Of a stretch of DNA of 64,000 nt, positions 22,918 to 32,727 are shown one piece after another (the first letter of the stretch is position 1; every line of letters starts with the position of its first letter). Below the pieces are notes generated by a model, which worked only from the letters and a program-made list of their open reading frames with translations, did not search any database and had not been told where the DNA came from. The stretch lies in assembly GCA_911728435.2 (NCBI GenBank), contig OU452201.1:19778001-19842000 (forward strand), given 5' to 3'. Both the position numbers and the translations under genes were made by a program. Source of the DNA: Apoderus coryli (taxonomy: Eukaryota > Arthropoda > Insecta > Coleoptera > Attelabidae).

Positions 22918-23268
22918 TCATTTGCTACGGCCGTATTGAATTTCTTTCTTTTTTAGGTTACTCTTCATCTCATTAAATTTGTTGATAAATTTGTGACACT
23001 TTTTATCTTCTTGCCTGTTCTCACTAAACCCAATTTTTATTGTCTGACCTAGTGTGTTTATTCGCCTTTGAGACACCCTGATCAGAGCTCTAAATAGTTT
23101 CTGGTAAATCGGTTTTAAACACTTGGCTATATTTACGAAATACTTTACGGAAAAATTATGGGACTCTCCATATTCTTTTCGATTTCGTTTTCGTTTTGGC
23201 TCCTTCATCTCCATGTAGCTTAAAATTAAATCGTCCTCAGAATAGTTTCTTTTGACAATTTTTTGCAA
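22918..23268 (-). pseudogene. N-terminal half of the transposon-type gene split by the Gypsy element
   Basis: A 116-codon minus-strand frame reads a very basic protein: MQKIVKRNYSEDDL, KEPKRKRNRKEYGESHNFSV, and RRINTLGQTIKIGF. I recall the sequence order 'PKRKR...ESHNFSVKY...SQRRINTLGQ' from the N-terminal part of the same multi-copy insect family whose C-terminal signature (HSYLP...FG..EK) lies at 17.9 kb. Both parts are on the minus strand, in the expected order, one on each side of the LTR retrotransposon, so the Gypsy element most likely inserted into this gene. The frame itself already has a stop at 22918, before the insertion point, so the target was probably decaying. Confidence 0.55.
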
Positions 23269-23269
23269 T

Positions 23270-24970
23270 CAGTATTAGACCTTTTAAGATCACAAACTAG
23301 GTACGTTGAAATTGTCTAGATTAATTTCAAAATGTAAATACCTTAAAAATTAAAAATAAAACATATTTTAGGTTAAGGTATAACCAAACAAATATGTTAT
23401 TTTTTGGTTCTTATCTCTCACGGGTTGCGGTATTTCTCTCCCGTTTTTTAATTATCCCTACCCACAATATTATATTATCTAACTCCTCTATTTTAATCGA
23501 AAAACAACACTACTTTAATTTTTACTAACCAAAACACATCAAAAAGTCTTTAGGCAACATCAAGCTATAGCAGGTCTTCTGATAAAATGAACGAAATCCC
23601 TATCAAAATTCATTTTGTCAGTGTGTGATAAAAGTATAATGTGCCTGGACTTAAATCAGTTTGTTTTGGTATTATTTCTCACCTATTAACACGGCGACCA
23701 AATGCATTTCCGGGCGGATAGATCTTGAGCGGGCGTGAAGATGCCCAACTCTAATACAGACCAGTATTGATTCAGCCACATTAGTTCATATTTTAATAGG
23801 GAATCCATCCCTTGGAATGAGGCTGGCAGTTAATCAACGATGATAAAGTTGTACCGTGTAACTTATTTGCGATACGTTGCGTTAAAAAAGGTAAATTGAA
23901 TTTACTTTCTTGCGTTGACAATGAAATTGAATTTTAGAATTTTCCTCCAAGTGCCGTTTAAAAGTGACTATTGGAATATACTTTACCTCCACCATATTTG
24001 AACATATTTTCCGATTATCCATGTTACACTTACATTATATGCATTCACATCACATATATGCCATTTCCATATACTCTAGCTTTCAATAGGTATATAAATA
24101 AAGAAGGAACTTCAACTTCAAAGAAGTTGAAAACCATTTGCAGACTTATTTTTCACTGTTGTACTCGTACAAGGGAACAATTCCACACAAATGATCAGAC
24201 GTGAATTAAAAAAGAAATGTATGATATATTACTTCTATCAGACTTAGGCTTTGTTCAGCAACATAATATGCACCATTATGACTTGTAATTTATACACATT
24301 CTTAAAAAGTATATATTACTTTTGTCATTCAGAAATTCTTACATTAAGATTTAAATGAGTACGGCGTTAATGCTCATGCAGAATGTCCTACTTTAAAGGC
24401 GTGTAATCATACAGCGAACGAATGCGGCCGGACAAACAAACCTGAAGAAGGCGCCAGTTTTACGTTGCCGAAATGTTGTTTAATTAAACAAAATGGTTTC
24501 GACATTAAATAACGTTTAGTTAATAATTAATCTATGAATTGTTTCTGAGCCCCATCCCAAGAGGTTAAAGTGAAAAATGAAGAAATAAGGCTCAAGAAAA
24601 ACGAGGAAAAATAAAATATTACGTAAATACCGTGTGTGTTCCTTCAAATCTGGTTTGTATTCTGACAGCTCTGCTGCGTTTGGTGGGTTTTATAGTTTAA
24701 GCTGTTTTATAATAAATAATTCGGATTATGTTTTCACTCTGGCTTTAATATTTTGAGGAGATCACAAAAACAACGAAAGGAATTCAACAATATATGCCAA
24801 GTTCTTGCCTCAACAAACAATAGAAGACTCAGTTAGTTTAACAAAAATCGGTCTCAATTAACTGTATGAATTGCCAGCACTATTTAATACTCTTCGTTTT
24901 TTATGTCTAGTTTTTTTTTGTTCACCCTGTGACAAAATCAGTGACGATTTAGTCTAGGGACCCCTAGATA
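23270..24970. other. No supported gene
   Basis: I see no convincing coding or RNA gene. Near 24423-24475 the plus strand reads CTGAAGAA, GGC...GCC and GAAATG, a degenerate version of the hairpin-plus-GAAA arrangement found in the arm elements elsewhere in the window. Confidence 0.35.
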
Positions 24971-25167
24971 AACACTAAAAACTAAATTTTATTAGTAAAA
25001 AGAAATTAGATTAACCTTAAATAAGCAATTTAGAGCGTTTAGTTATGAAAATATGATGTTATTTAGAATTAAAAAGCTGTTTTCTCTCTTATAATTTAAA
25101 ACTAAATTTTATTATAGTAAAAAGAAAATAAAATAAATTATCCATCATCAAAGTGGAGTGTCAGTTT

Positions 25168-25539
25168 CAAATAAAAGAAAACAAACAAAAACTTCCAAAG
25201 TCAACTCCACAAAATCTTTAATTCAGTTATAAAAAAAGGAAACGAGTTTCGGCTCAACAAGCCATCATCAGTCCATTCTTACAAAAACATCCGTGTACAA
25301 AAAAAAACATCAAACATGAATATGAATATGACTATGACATTACACTACACGAAAACAAACACAGGTGTTTAGTCATATTCATATTCATGTTTGATGTTTT
25401 TTTTTTTTGTACACGGATGTTTTTGTAAGAATGGACTGATGATGGCTTGTTGAGCCGAAACTAGTTTCCTTTTTTTATAACTGAATTAAAGATTTTGTGG
25501 AGTTGACTTTGGAAGTTTTTGTTTGTTTTCTTTTATTTG
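25168..25539. mobile_element. Near-perfect 372 bp palindrome with hammerhead-like motifs in both arms
   Basis: The arms 25168-25332 and 25372-25539 are almost exact inverted copies around a 39-nt loop. The outer part contains CAAAGTCAACTCCACAAAAT-type sequence (related to the flank at 43.53 kb). Each arm carries the order GGA, CUGAUGA, U, GGCU-loop-AGCC, GAAAC, two bases, GUU, UCC: plus strand 25433-25469 and minus strand 25238-25274. This fits hammerhead helices I (GGA/UCC), II (GGCU/AGCC) and a minimal helix III (AC/GU), with one extra U after the CUGAUGA box. The near identity of the arms means the palindrome formed or was corrected recently. Confidence 0.8.
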
Positions 25540-25592
25540 AAAAAGAAAATAAACGAAATAAATTATCCATCATCAAAGTGGAGTGTCAGTTT

Positions 25593-26010
25593 CAAATAAA
25601 AGAAAGCAAACAAAAACTTTCAAAGTCAACTCCACAAAATCTTTATTTTAATTATGAAAAAGGAAACTAGTTTCGGCTCAACAAGCCATCATCAGTCCTA
25701 TAATAAAGATAAATACGAACGCATAAGAGAAAAAAATTAACAAAAATGCATGATGTTATTTATAGTTTAATATTTTTTCTATACACAAATGTTTTTGTAA
25801 AAATGGTAAGTTTTTTTACCTTATGGACTTATGTACAAATTTGTTACCCGTTTTACGTTTTATTAATTTTTTTCACTTATGCGTTCGTTTTTATCTTTAT
25901 TGTAGGACTGATGATGGCTTGTTGAGCCGAAAATAGTTTCCTTTTTCATAATAAAAATAAATATTTTGTGGAGTTGACTTTGAAAGTTTTTGTTTGTTTT
26001 CTTTTATTTG
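25593..26010. mobile_element. Second palindromic element of the same family
   Basis: The outer ends match the neighbouring element (25168-25539), and the same leader of about 35 bp (ATCCATCATCAAAGTGGAGT and the following bases) precedes both, so the pair looks like a tandem duplication followed by divergence. The arms pair over their outer ~105 bp and the centre is different. Hammerhead-like motifs lie at 25662-25698 (minus, intact core) and 25915-25952 (plus, GAAAA instead of GAAAC, so helix III is broken). Confidence 0.75.
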
Positions 26011-26614
26011 AAAAAGAAATTAGATTATGCGTAAATAAGCAATTTAGAAAAATTTAGAGTGTTTAGGTAAGAAAATATGATGTTATTTAGAATTAAAAAG
26101 CTGTTTTCTCTCTTATAATTTAAAACTAAATTTTATTAGTAAAAAAGAAATTAGATTAAGCATAAATAAGCAATTTAGAACGATTCTGAGCGTTTAGTTA
26201 AGAAAATATGATGTTATTTAGAATTAAAACGCTGTTTTCTCTCTTATAATTTAAAACTAAATTTTATTAGTAAAAAGAAATTAGATTACGCGTAAATAAG
26301 CAATTTAGAGCGTTTAGTTAAGAAATATGATGTTATTTAGAATTTGAAACCTGTTTTCTCTCTTAAATTTTCTTAGTCAAAAAAAACTAGATTAAGCATA
26401 AATAAGCAATTTAGAACGATTTATCGCGTTTAGTTAGAATTAAAAACTAAAGTGTCTACCAAAATGCTGTTTTCTCTCTTATAATTTAAAACTAAATTTT
26501 TTTAGTAAAAAGAAATTAGATTAAGCGTAAATATGCAATTTAGAAAACTTTAGAACGTTTAGTTAAGAAAATATGATGTTATTTAAAATTAAAAAGCTGT
26601 TTTCTCTCTTATAA

Positions 26615-27600
26615 TTGCAGTATGTAAGTTTCATATAACCTAACCTATAATAATTAATTAATGAATAATTAAATTACTTAATTTTTTTAGTATATTTATT
26701 TATTATAAATCCACTGATTATCTGGCCTATAATAAATATAGTAGGTTCGCATATTTACCGGCATTCTGAAGCTTTTTATTCAGTAGAAACAGGAGGGTAA
26801 AAGCGGGTGACTATATGCCGTCGACAACGCCCCTTACAAAACTATAGGTGATGGGGAGCGGCCCCGAAACACAACCATTAAAATCAACCGCTACTACTAT
26901 CCCTATACATTCTATAATAAATAGTGAAAACGCAGGGGATTTCCTTGGAAAAGTCACAAGTATAGGAAGTTGCATCTCTTACATGGATTTTATGAAACAT
27001 CCATCCTTTGATGAAAATATCACTTTTGTTAAATTAAGTCCTGTACCAAATACATCCATTATTTCATGATAGTTTTGTCAATGTGTAACGATAAAAATCG
27101 ACTATATTAATTACTATGCAAACGTTTTAATGTCTAATTTGCCATTGCCATTTTTTTCACTTCAGCTTACCATGTGACGCCCAGGATGCCAAATGAAGTT
27201 GATTTCCAATTTCATCATTGTAGGGCTTCATTTTGTTTAAGCGTTTTGTCAGAATACAGAGCCTTGTAAGACAATCTATAGTATTTGGATATGGGATTGC
27301 TGCTTATTGATAGTAGTTAGGTAGTTCACCTACTGCTTCCTTATTTATACAGAGGTAATAGGCTACCTATTTTACTATTGAATTAAATAACTTCTAATAT
27401 GAGATAAGGTTTTTCTTTATATCGTTATCTTCTATGGCCTTTGAAATTTTAATCAACAGGATATTAATCGAGTCTATAAGCGCCGATCACAAAACTATAA
27501 AATAGATTTTCGTAAAACGTAATTTTTCTAATAAATTAGTTATGTTAATTGTCATAACGTTTTTGACACATAATTTTTTAATCACAATAAGAAGTAATTC
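26615..27600. other. No supported gene; one 73-codon frame of unknown status
   Basis: A plus-strand frame at 26848-27069 (starts MMGSGPETQPLKSTATTIPI) lies in slightly GC-richer DNA, but I recognise no family and see no splice or codon evidence that makes it a gene. Confidence 0.25.
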
Positions 27601-28087
27601 AATTGAATAAGTATAAGACATGCATTTCATCGTCAATTTGGTAATAACAATAACATGCTCCAAACCGTAAGGCTGTTATGTAATTGAATTACCATTGGCG
27701 GGAAAATGGTTCTGTGCAAAATTTGTTGAAACCTGGACGTCAAAGAACAGAACATTTCGTATACTCCTGAAAATAATGAACGAGTGAGAACTGCGTTCAC
27801 GAGAAGTCCCACAAGGTCTGCTAATAGGCAATCCCTTATATTAGGAATATCAAAAGGAAGCCTAAAATCGAATCCTTTACAAGGACTTAAAATTTCATCC
27901 GTTCAATTACCAAATGCCGCAACATCTTAATTATCAAGATCAACAAACTAGATTCACTATTTGCAAAGAATTTTTAAATTTACATCGTGAAAGATAAAGA
28001 GTAGCGAGGCAAATTTTTATTGGAACGGCATGGTTAACGAACACAATTTTAGGTATTAGTCAAACGAAAATCCTCAGTAAATCATTA

Positions 28088-28965
28088 GGGGAAAGTCGGG
28101 TAAGAGTACGCACTTAGTAAAACTATATTAATTCAATTCATACAAATAAAAACAAAAACGTAAATATCACTGATATAATATCAGTAACACATCGAAAAAC
28201 CAAAAAATCAAAACTCTTAAAAAATAAAATCAACTCATTAAATAAAAAACTGCATATGCGTACTCTTAGACGCGGGAAACGCAAAGAGTCCGCAAATCTA
28301 ACGCTAAGAGTACGCATGGATTTTAATTAGAAATTTATTCAGAATCACTCCCGCACTTTTTTTCGCTGTTCTTTCTGCTTGATTTATTTTTCGAACAAAT
28401 AAAAAATTTATTTATTTTTCAAACTTATAATAGGAAGAGTCAAAAGCCGGCAGCAAAGAATACGCATGCGAGCTCTTTGTCTGCGTACTCTTTGCCCATG
28501 CAAATATGAATAAGAAATTTGGACGCCTACTAAATCTGGCAAGAACTACCTACCTACAATGTCAATACTCAATTTAACCTCAAAAAAACATGTTTAGGTA
28601 TTCTTAAATAAAATTCGAATTAATTAATTTCCTTTTAGTAAAAGAGTTGTGACATACCTACAATACTCAATTTAACCTCAAAAAAACATGTTTAGGTATT
28701 CTTAAATAAAATTCGAATTAATTAATTTCCTTTTAGTAAAAGAGTTGTGACATAATAAATAGTATATAAATATAAAATCAGAAGTTGAGAAATATAATTT
28801 TCTTGCATTTTTTTTTTTTCGAAAAACACCTCCGATGACGAAGATCTTGTGAGAACACGTGCAAATAACATACATATATGGGCCGCGTTGCCGGATGTTT
28901 TTTAGTTCATGACAGAAATCAACCGCGTACTCTTGCTCGATGCAAACTCTTACCCGCCTTTACCC
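28088..28965. mobile_element. Non-autonomous TIR transposon nested in the transposase relic
   Basis: The ends are inverted repeats of about 25 bp: GGGGAAAGTCGGGTAAGAGT on the left and GGGTAAAGGCGGGTAAGAGT read inward from the right. TA lies on both sides (28086-28087 and 28966-28967), as expected for a TA-duplicating element, and the transposase reading order resumes across the junction. The interior has no coding capacity but contains many copies of AAGAGTACGC-type motifs in both orientations (near 28102, 28257, 28283, 28305, 28455, 28483, 28925), probably subterminal transposase-binding repeats, and a 98 bp tandem duplication. Confidence 0.8.
28563..28754 (+). repeat. Exact 98 bp tandem duplication
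   Basis: Copy one begins at 28563 and copy two at 28661, both starting CAATACTCAATTTAACCTCA and ending GACATA. I find no difference between them. It lies inside the TIR element 28088-28965 and must be younger than that insertion or recently homogenised. Confidence 0.9.
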
Positions 28966-29554
28966 TACAAGCAAACTCATAATCCAAAAGTTATTGTTTG
29001 GTGTGCGGTAGGATCATTTGGCATTATTGGTCCAAATTTTTAGGAGATCGAAACAACCGGCCTCTATAACAGTGATGTCTGAGCATTACGTTGATATGAC
29101 AGAGACATGTTTTATTCCTGATTTAGTCACAAGGGGATTACTAAATAATGCGTTATTATTCCAGCAAGATAGAGCAACAGCACATACTCTCTATGAGAGT
29201 TCTGCGAAAAGTGTTTAATAAGCAACTCATTTCACGTTTTGGGGATTTAAATTGACCCTCGAGGTCCCCGGATTTAACTGCACCACATTTTTTTCTGTGG
29301 AGTCATTTAAGAAAACATCCAAGAACTCAAAGTCCGAATTTCTGAAGAAATCCGGCGAATAGATCAGGTTTTGCTTCATCGTATATCATGAATCATTTCT
29401 TGTTCAATCTTGAGAAGTGATTTGATGTTGATGGCGGTCACTTAAAAGACGTAATTTTCTAAACAAAAATTAAACTAAGTGGACAGTTTCTGCGATCGAG
29501 AGGTTATGCTCAATAAAATTTTTGGTGGTTTAAAAATGTTAAATTATTAAATTG

Positions 29555-29960
29555 AATTCAAAGCCTATCTAAACTGCAAGAAACAGAAAGTAATTGTTAA
29601 TGGTGCTGAATCAACCTGTAGAGTGATTTACAGAGGCAGTAGTGTGTTAGGACCAATTCTATTTTCCATATATACCACTGATTTTAGTAGTTATTTAAAA
29701 AAATGTACATCCCACCAATATGCTGACGATTTTCAGCTATATCATTCTTTTAAAATAGAGAGTTCTCAGGCAGAATGTGATCTTATAAATCACGACTTAA
29801 AAATAATATCTGAAGTCTCTAAGTGGCATAGTTTAAATTTGAATCCTAACACAACCAAAAATATGCGGTTTGGTCGAAATTGAAACTTTTGAATGAATAT
29901 TATTACAAAATTGAAATAGATGACGTTGAAATCTCATCGTTAGACAGCATTAATGTCTTT
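29555..29960 (+). pseudogene. LINE reverse transcriptase fragment (YADD region)
   Basis: The frame reads KAYLNCKKQKVIVNGAEST, then GSSVLGPILFSIYTTDFSSY, the catalytic HQYADDFQLY, and LNLNPNTTKNMRFGRN. After a stop at 29881 the homology continues in another frame (YYKIEIDDVEISSLDSINVFG) and ends abruptly near 29960. Both ends of the LINE are missing. It is close in sequence to the relic at 11.7 kb. Confidence 0.8.
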
Positions 29961-30184
29961 GGTAAAGAGTCGATTTTCGGGCGAGAGTGTTATCGAATGT
30001 GTGACGATCGAGTGGCGCTACTCACACCTACGCTCCCGATTAAGCTGCCGGTGGTAAGGAGCTATTTTTGGACCCCCTTAAGCTGTGCCAGTGAAATTTT
30101 GTATAGGTTACATTAAAACATCGATATTCCACCCTTACACTGTCTATTCGGAACGAAAAAAAAAACATTAAAAAAGTTTTAATT

Positions 30185-30700
30185 CTAACGACTGCCTACT
30201 AACTAGTTTAATGACAAATTTTCGAAATATTCACAATGTTTCTGCATGCATAAATTGATTCCTTTCAAAAAATTAAACTCCACTTTGGGCATCGTGTCGG
30301 ATTTGATTTTAAAATAATCTGCAGCATTGATAATTATTTGCAATAACTCAGCTTCCGTAGTGATGGAAGAAGCATACACTTTTGATTTAAGAGCGCCCCA
30401 CAGGAAAAAGGCGAGAGGCGTTAAGTCGGGTGATTTTGCTGGCCAATTTACGGGTGCATCATGGCTTCTTCCGATCCATCTATTAGGATATGTTTCATTT
30501 AGAAATCTGCGAACGTTGATACTAAAGTGGGGTGGCTCCGTCGTGCATAAACCCCATTTTGGAACGAAGTTGTAAAGAAAGATCCTTCAATAAATTGGGT
30601 AAAGGATGGAGTAAATGTTTTCGTGTAGAATGTTATTAATTGTACTTTTGGAAACCTCCAATCCGAATCCCAAGCGGCCTACAGCTTAACTTAGGATCTG
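30185..30700 (-). pseudogene. Mariner/Tc-like transposase C-terminal relic
   Basis: Minus-strand translation gives PPHFSINVRRFLNETYPNRW, then WIGR, then PVNWPAKSPDLTPLAFFLWG followed by ALKSKVYAS, the familiar end of the catalytic domain of IS630-type transposases in insects. A C-terminal segment follows to about 30190. The N-terminal DNA-binding part and first catalytic Asp are not seen or are beyond recognition. The sense strand is minus; a plus-strand frame in the same place is only its shadow. Confidence 0.75.
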
Positions 30701-30724
30701 TTTTGCCACTTTTTTCTCAAAAAA

Positions 30725-31050
30725 TTTTAATTAGAAGCACTAAAAGCACATAAAAGTGTAAAAAATGTACCAAATAAATAATCGTGAAATATTGTAGCCT
30801 CCTTATCGATCTTGCTATAATGTTTTTCAGCCTCCGATAAAGAACGTGTATCAAATGCAATCGGTCGTACATCACCATTAGGCATGGTGTGTGATAGAAC
30901 CCCGCCAACAGCATAAGCACTCGCTCACAAGCTAAAGTTAAGGTAAATTAGGATCATAATGTACCAAAACCTTAGGCGAGGCGAGCTCTTGTATAATGAA
31001 TTTAAACGCTTTGTCTTGAATTTGATTCCAAGACCATTTAACGTCTTTTT
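30725..31050 (-). pseudogene. Gypsy RT-RNase H fragment
   Basis: Minus-strand translation reads WNQIQDKAFKFIIQELASPK, VLVHYDPNLP, then AYAVGGVLSHTMPNGDVRPI, AFDTRSLSEAEKHYSKIDKE and a following HDYLFGTFFTLL. This is the junction of reverse transcriptase and RNase H in Ty3/Gypsy Pol (family knowledge: YGVGGVLSH...RPIAFASRTLS.AEKNYSQ.DKE). It is an isolated piece with no protease or integrase attached, and it points away from another Gypsy piece just to its right. Confidence 0.75.
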
Positions 31051-31109
31051 TTTAATAACAAATGTAATTTGTGACTTATACCAGAAAAGACTTAAGTTGT
31101 GTAATATTT

Positions 31110-31545
31110 GTAGGTACCGGATCTAACGAAAAAGTCGAAGCTATTTTGAAGGCTCCGGTACCTACAAATCAGATTTCGAAACTTTCCTTAAATTAAACGG
31201 TATATTATGTCAAAACTTTTAGAAATACTTTTAAAAAGGCTATGTTGGAAAATAAAAATATCGATTCATTTTTGGAAATATTTTTATTTGATGATAGGAG
31301 TTGTCCTCATTCAATTACAGGTGTTAGTCTAGCCTATAAAATGTTTAACATAACATTCAGATCTAGATTTGATTTACTTTTGCCCAATTTTGGTGCTTGC
31401 ATGGCTAACAAAAATGAAACTTTAGTAAATAATTACGGAGGCAAGGAAAATATTTGTAACGTTGGTGAGCAAGTTTTGGTTAAAGATTATCAAAACCTCT
31501 CTAAGCCAAGTTGGACTGAGGCACTTACTGTATATAGGTAAAGGC
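31110..31545 (+). pseudogene. Gypsy Pol fragment with internal deletion (RT joined to integrase)
   Basis: The plus strand first reads GSNEKVEAILKAPVPTNQ, as in the end of reverse transcriptase, and shortly after YVKTFRNTFKKAMLENKNID followed by SITGVSLAYKMFN, as in the end of the integrase core, then NVGEQVLVKDYQNLSKPSWT as in the integrase C-terminal domain. RNase H and most of integrase are missing between them, so the copy was internally deleted. The frame from 31242 to 31541 is open. Confidence 0.7.
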
Positions 31546-31636
31546 CGTTCAGCTTCAAGATTTGGGACTGTGGAGCTGCTCGTGTCCTGCACTTGTGACT
31601 GAGCAGTCCTTTTTAGTGTCCTAAACATAGTCAGTC

Positions 31637-31855
31637 AGCGATACCAAAGAAGAATTAAAAGAGGAATTCTACTCCCAGTTTGATAAAGTGCTGACCAACC
31701 GGCCTGGCTCCGACAAGATCATCCTGCTAGGAGACCTCAACGCTCGAGTTGGTCGAAAGTCTGCTCTCTGGTCTAATACCATCAGCAAAGAAGGAGTAGG
31801 AAAGTGTAACTTCAACGGTCTATTGCTGCTAAATGAATGCGCATTTCGAATCTAA
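31637..31855 (+). pseudogene. LINE endonuclease-domain fragment
   Basis: A 73-codon open stretch contains KEELKEEFYSQFDKVL, then GSDKIILLGDLNARVGRKSA and GVGKCNFNGLLLLNECAF. LLGDLNARVG is the conserved GDxN motif region of the apurinic-like endonuclease of RTE/CR1-type LINEs. It ends in a stop at 31853-31855, and no reverse transcriptase follows on this strand. Confidence 0.75.
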
Positions 31856-32727
31856 ACAAAGGTTTCTTAAATTGGAGATACAGAGTGTTGTTTTTCAAAT
31901 CTAAATAAATAGAGCTGCCTTTTTGGTTCTATCATGAATTCTTGCATCGGCTACATTTACGAGTTGATGCAATTACCTAAAACACCACAAGCCCAAAATT
32001 TGAATTGTCTATACAGGGTAAGTCAAAAGTTATTAATAAAAAACACAATAGGATAAAATAGTAAAACACCGTGTATCTTACTTACTGTATTGATTTTTAT
32101 TTATTTATCTTTATGTATTGATTTTATATTTCTCATGATTTTCATTTACAAATCAAATGTTCGTTCGGGTAGCTTAATAAATTATTTTTTTGAACTTATC
32201 TATAAATATATTCGAATATATTACACACATAGTAGGCCTACCAGTTAACACAAAAGCAGTGTCTCCCTCCATCATATTTGCATATTTTTACATTTCAAAA
32301 GACCGAATTTCGCAATGCAAAATCTTATATGGTGGGCTGATTCATTTGAATATTTATTTTGTGGGCATTAGAGAGAAAAGAGAGACGGAAAATAAACTGA
32401 GGTATTGTGTATTTTTCTCTATCACACGTTCACAAATTATTACCTCGTCTTTCTCACTCATTTGTTCAAACTTATATTGCCTGTCTCTTTTTTCACACTC
32501 TCACTCACAAGGTGGTAATTTTTTCCGAATGAGAATGAGGAAAAATCCGCCATAGTTGTGTGCTGTTTGTACAGTCCGAGCCGCTATTTTTTAGATTGAT
32601 TATTTACAGAAATATTAAGTAATGAAAATTTGTTATTTTTTTGTACGAATAAAATGGATGCCGAGAGCAGGCTGATGTACCTAATGCATAAAAATGGTTA
32701 AAAACACATTTATTTGGTACCTGTTCT

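Larger units (their letters stand above)
24980..26612 (+). repeat. Minisatellite of about 125 bp units, interrupted by two palindromic elements
   Basis: Units contain ACTAAATTTTATTAGTAAAA, AGATTA, AAATAAGCAATTTAGA, GCGTTTAGTTA, GAAAATATGATGTTATTTAG and GCTGTTTTCTCTCTTATAAT. One unit lies at about 24980-25110, and roughly five more run from about 26020 to 26612. The two inverted-repeat elements at 25168-25539 and 25593-26010 separate them. The last unit ends near 26612. Confidence 0.8.
27660..29465 (+). pseudogene. Tc1/mariner-like (IS630 superfamily) transposase relic, interrupted
   Basis: Stretches in shifting frames follow the order of an insect IS630-type transposase: an N-terminal helix-turn-helix segment (ERVRTAFTRSPTRSANRQSL), the middle GMVNEHNFRY...NENPQ, the KVIVWCAVGSFGIIGP block (near 28985-29040), the catalytic-region LLFQQDRATAH (near 29155-29182), and RSPDLTAPHFFLW (near 29262-29300). 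Many stops and frameshifts are present. A foreign 878 bp element (28088-28965) sits between NENPQ and KVIVWCA, splitting the gene. The family recognition is from memory of FQQDGAP.H and SPDLTPLDFFLWG motifs. Confidence 0.75.

Noticed and set aside
26848..27069. Small protein gene
   Set aside because: No family, splice or codon evidence; 73 codons can occur by chance.
30327..30575. Plus-strand 82-codon protein
   Set aside because: It is the antisense of a clear minus-strand transposase (SPDLTPLAFFLWG).
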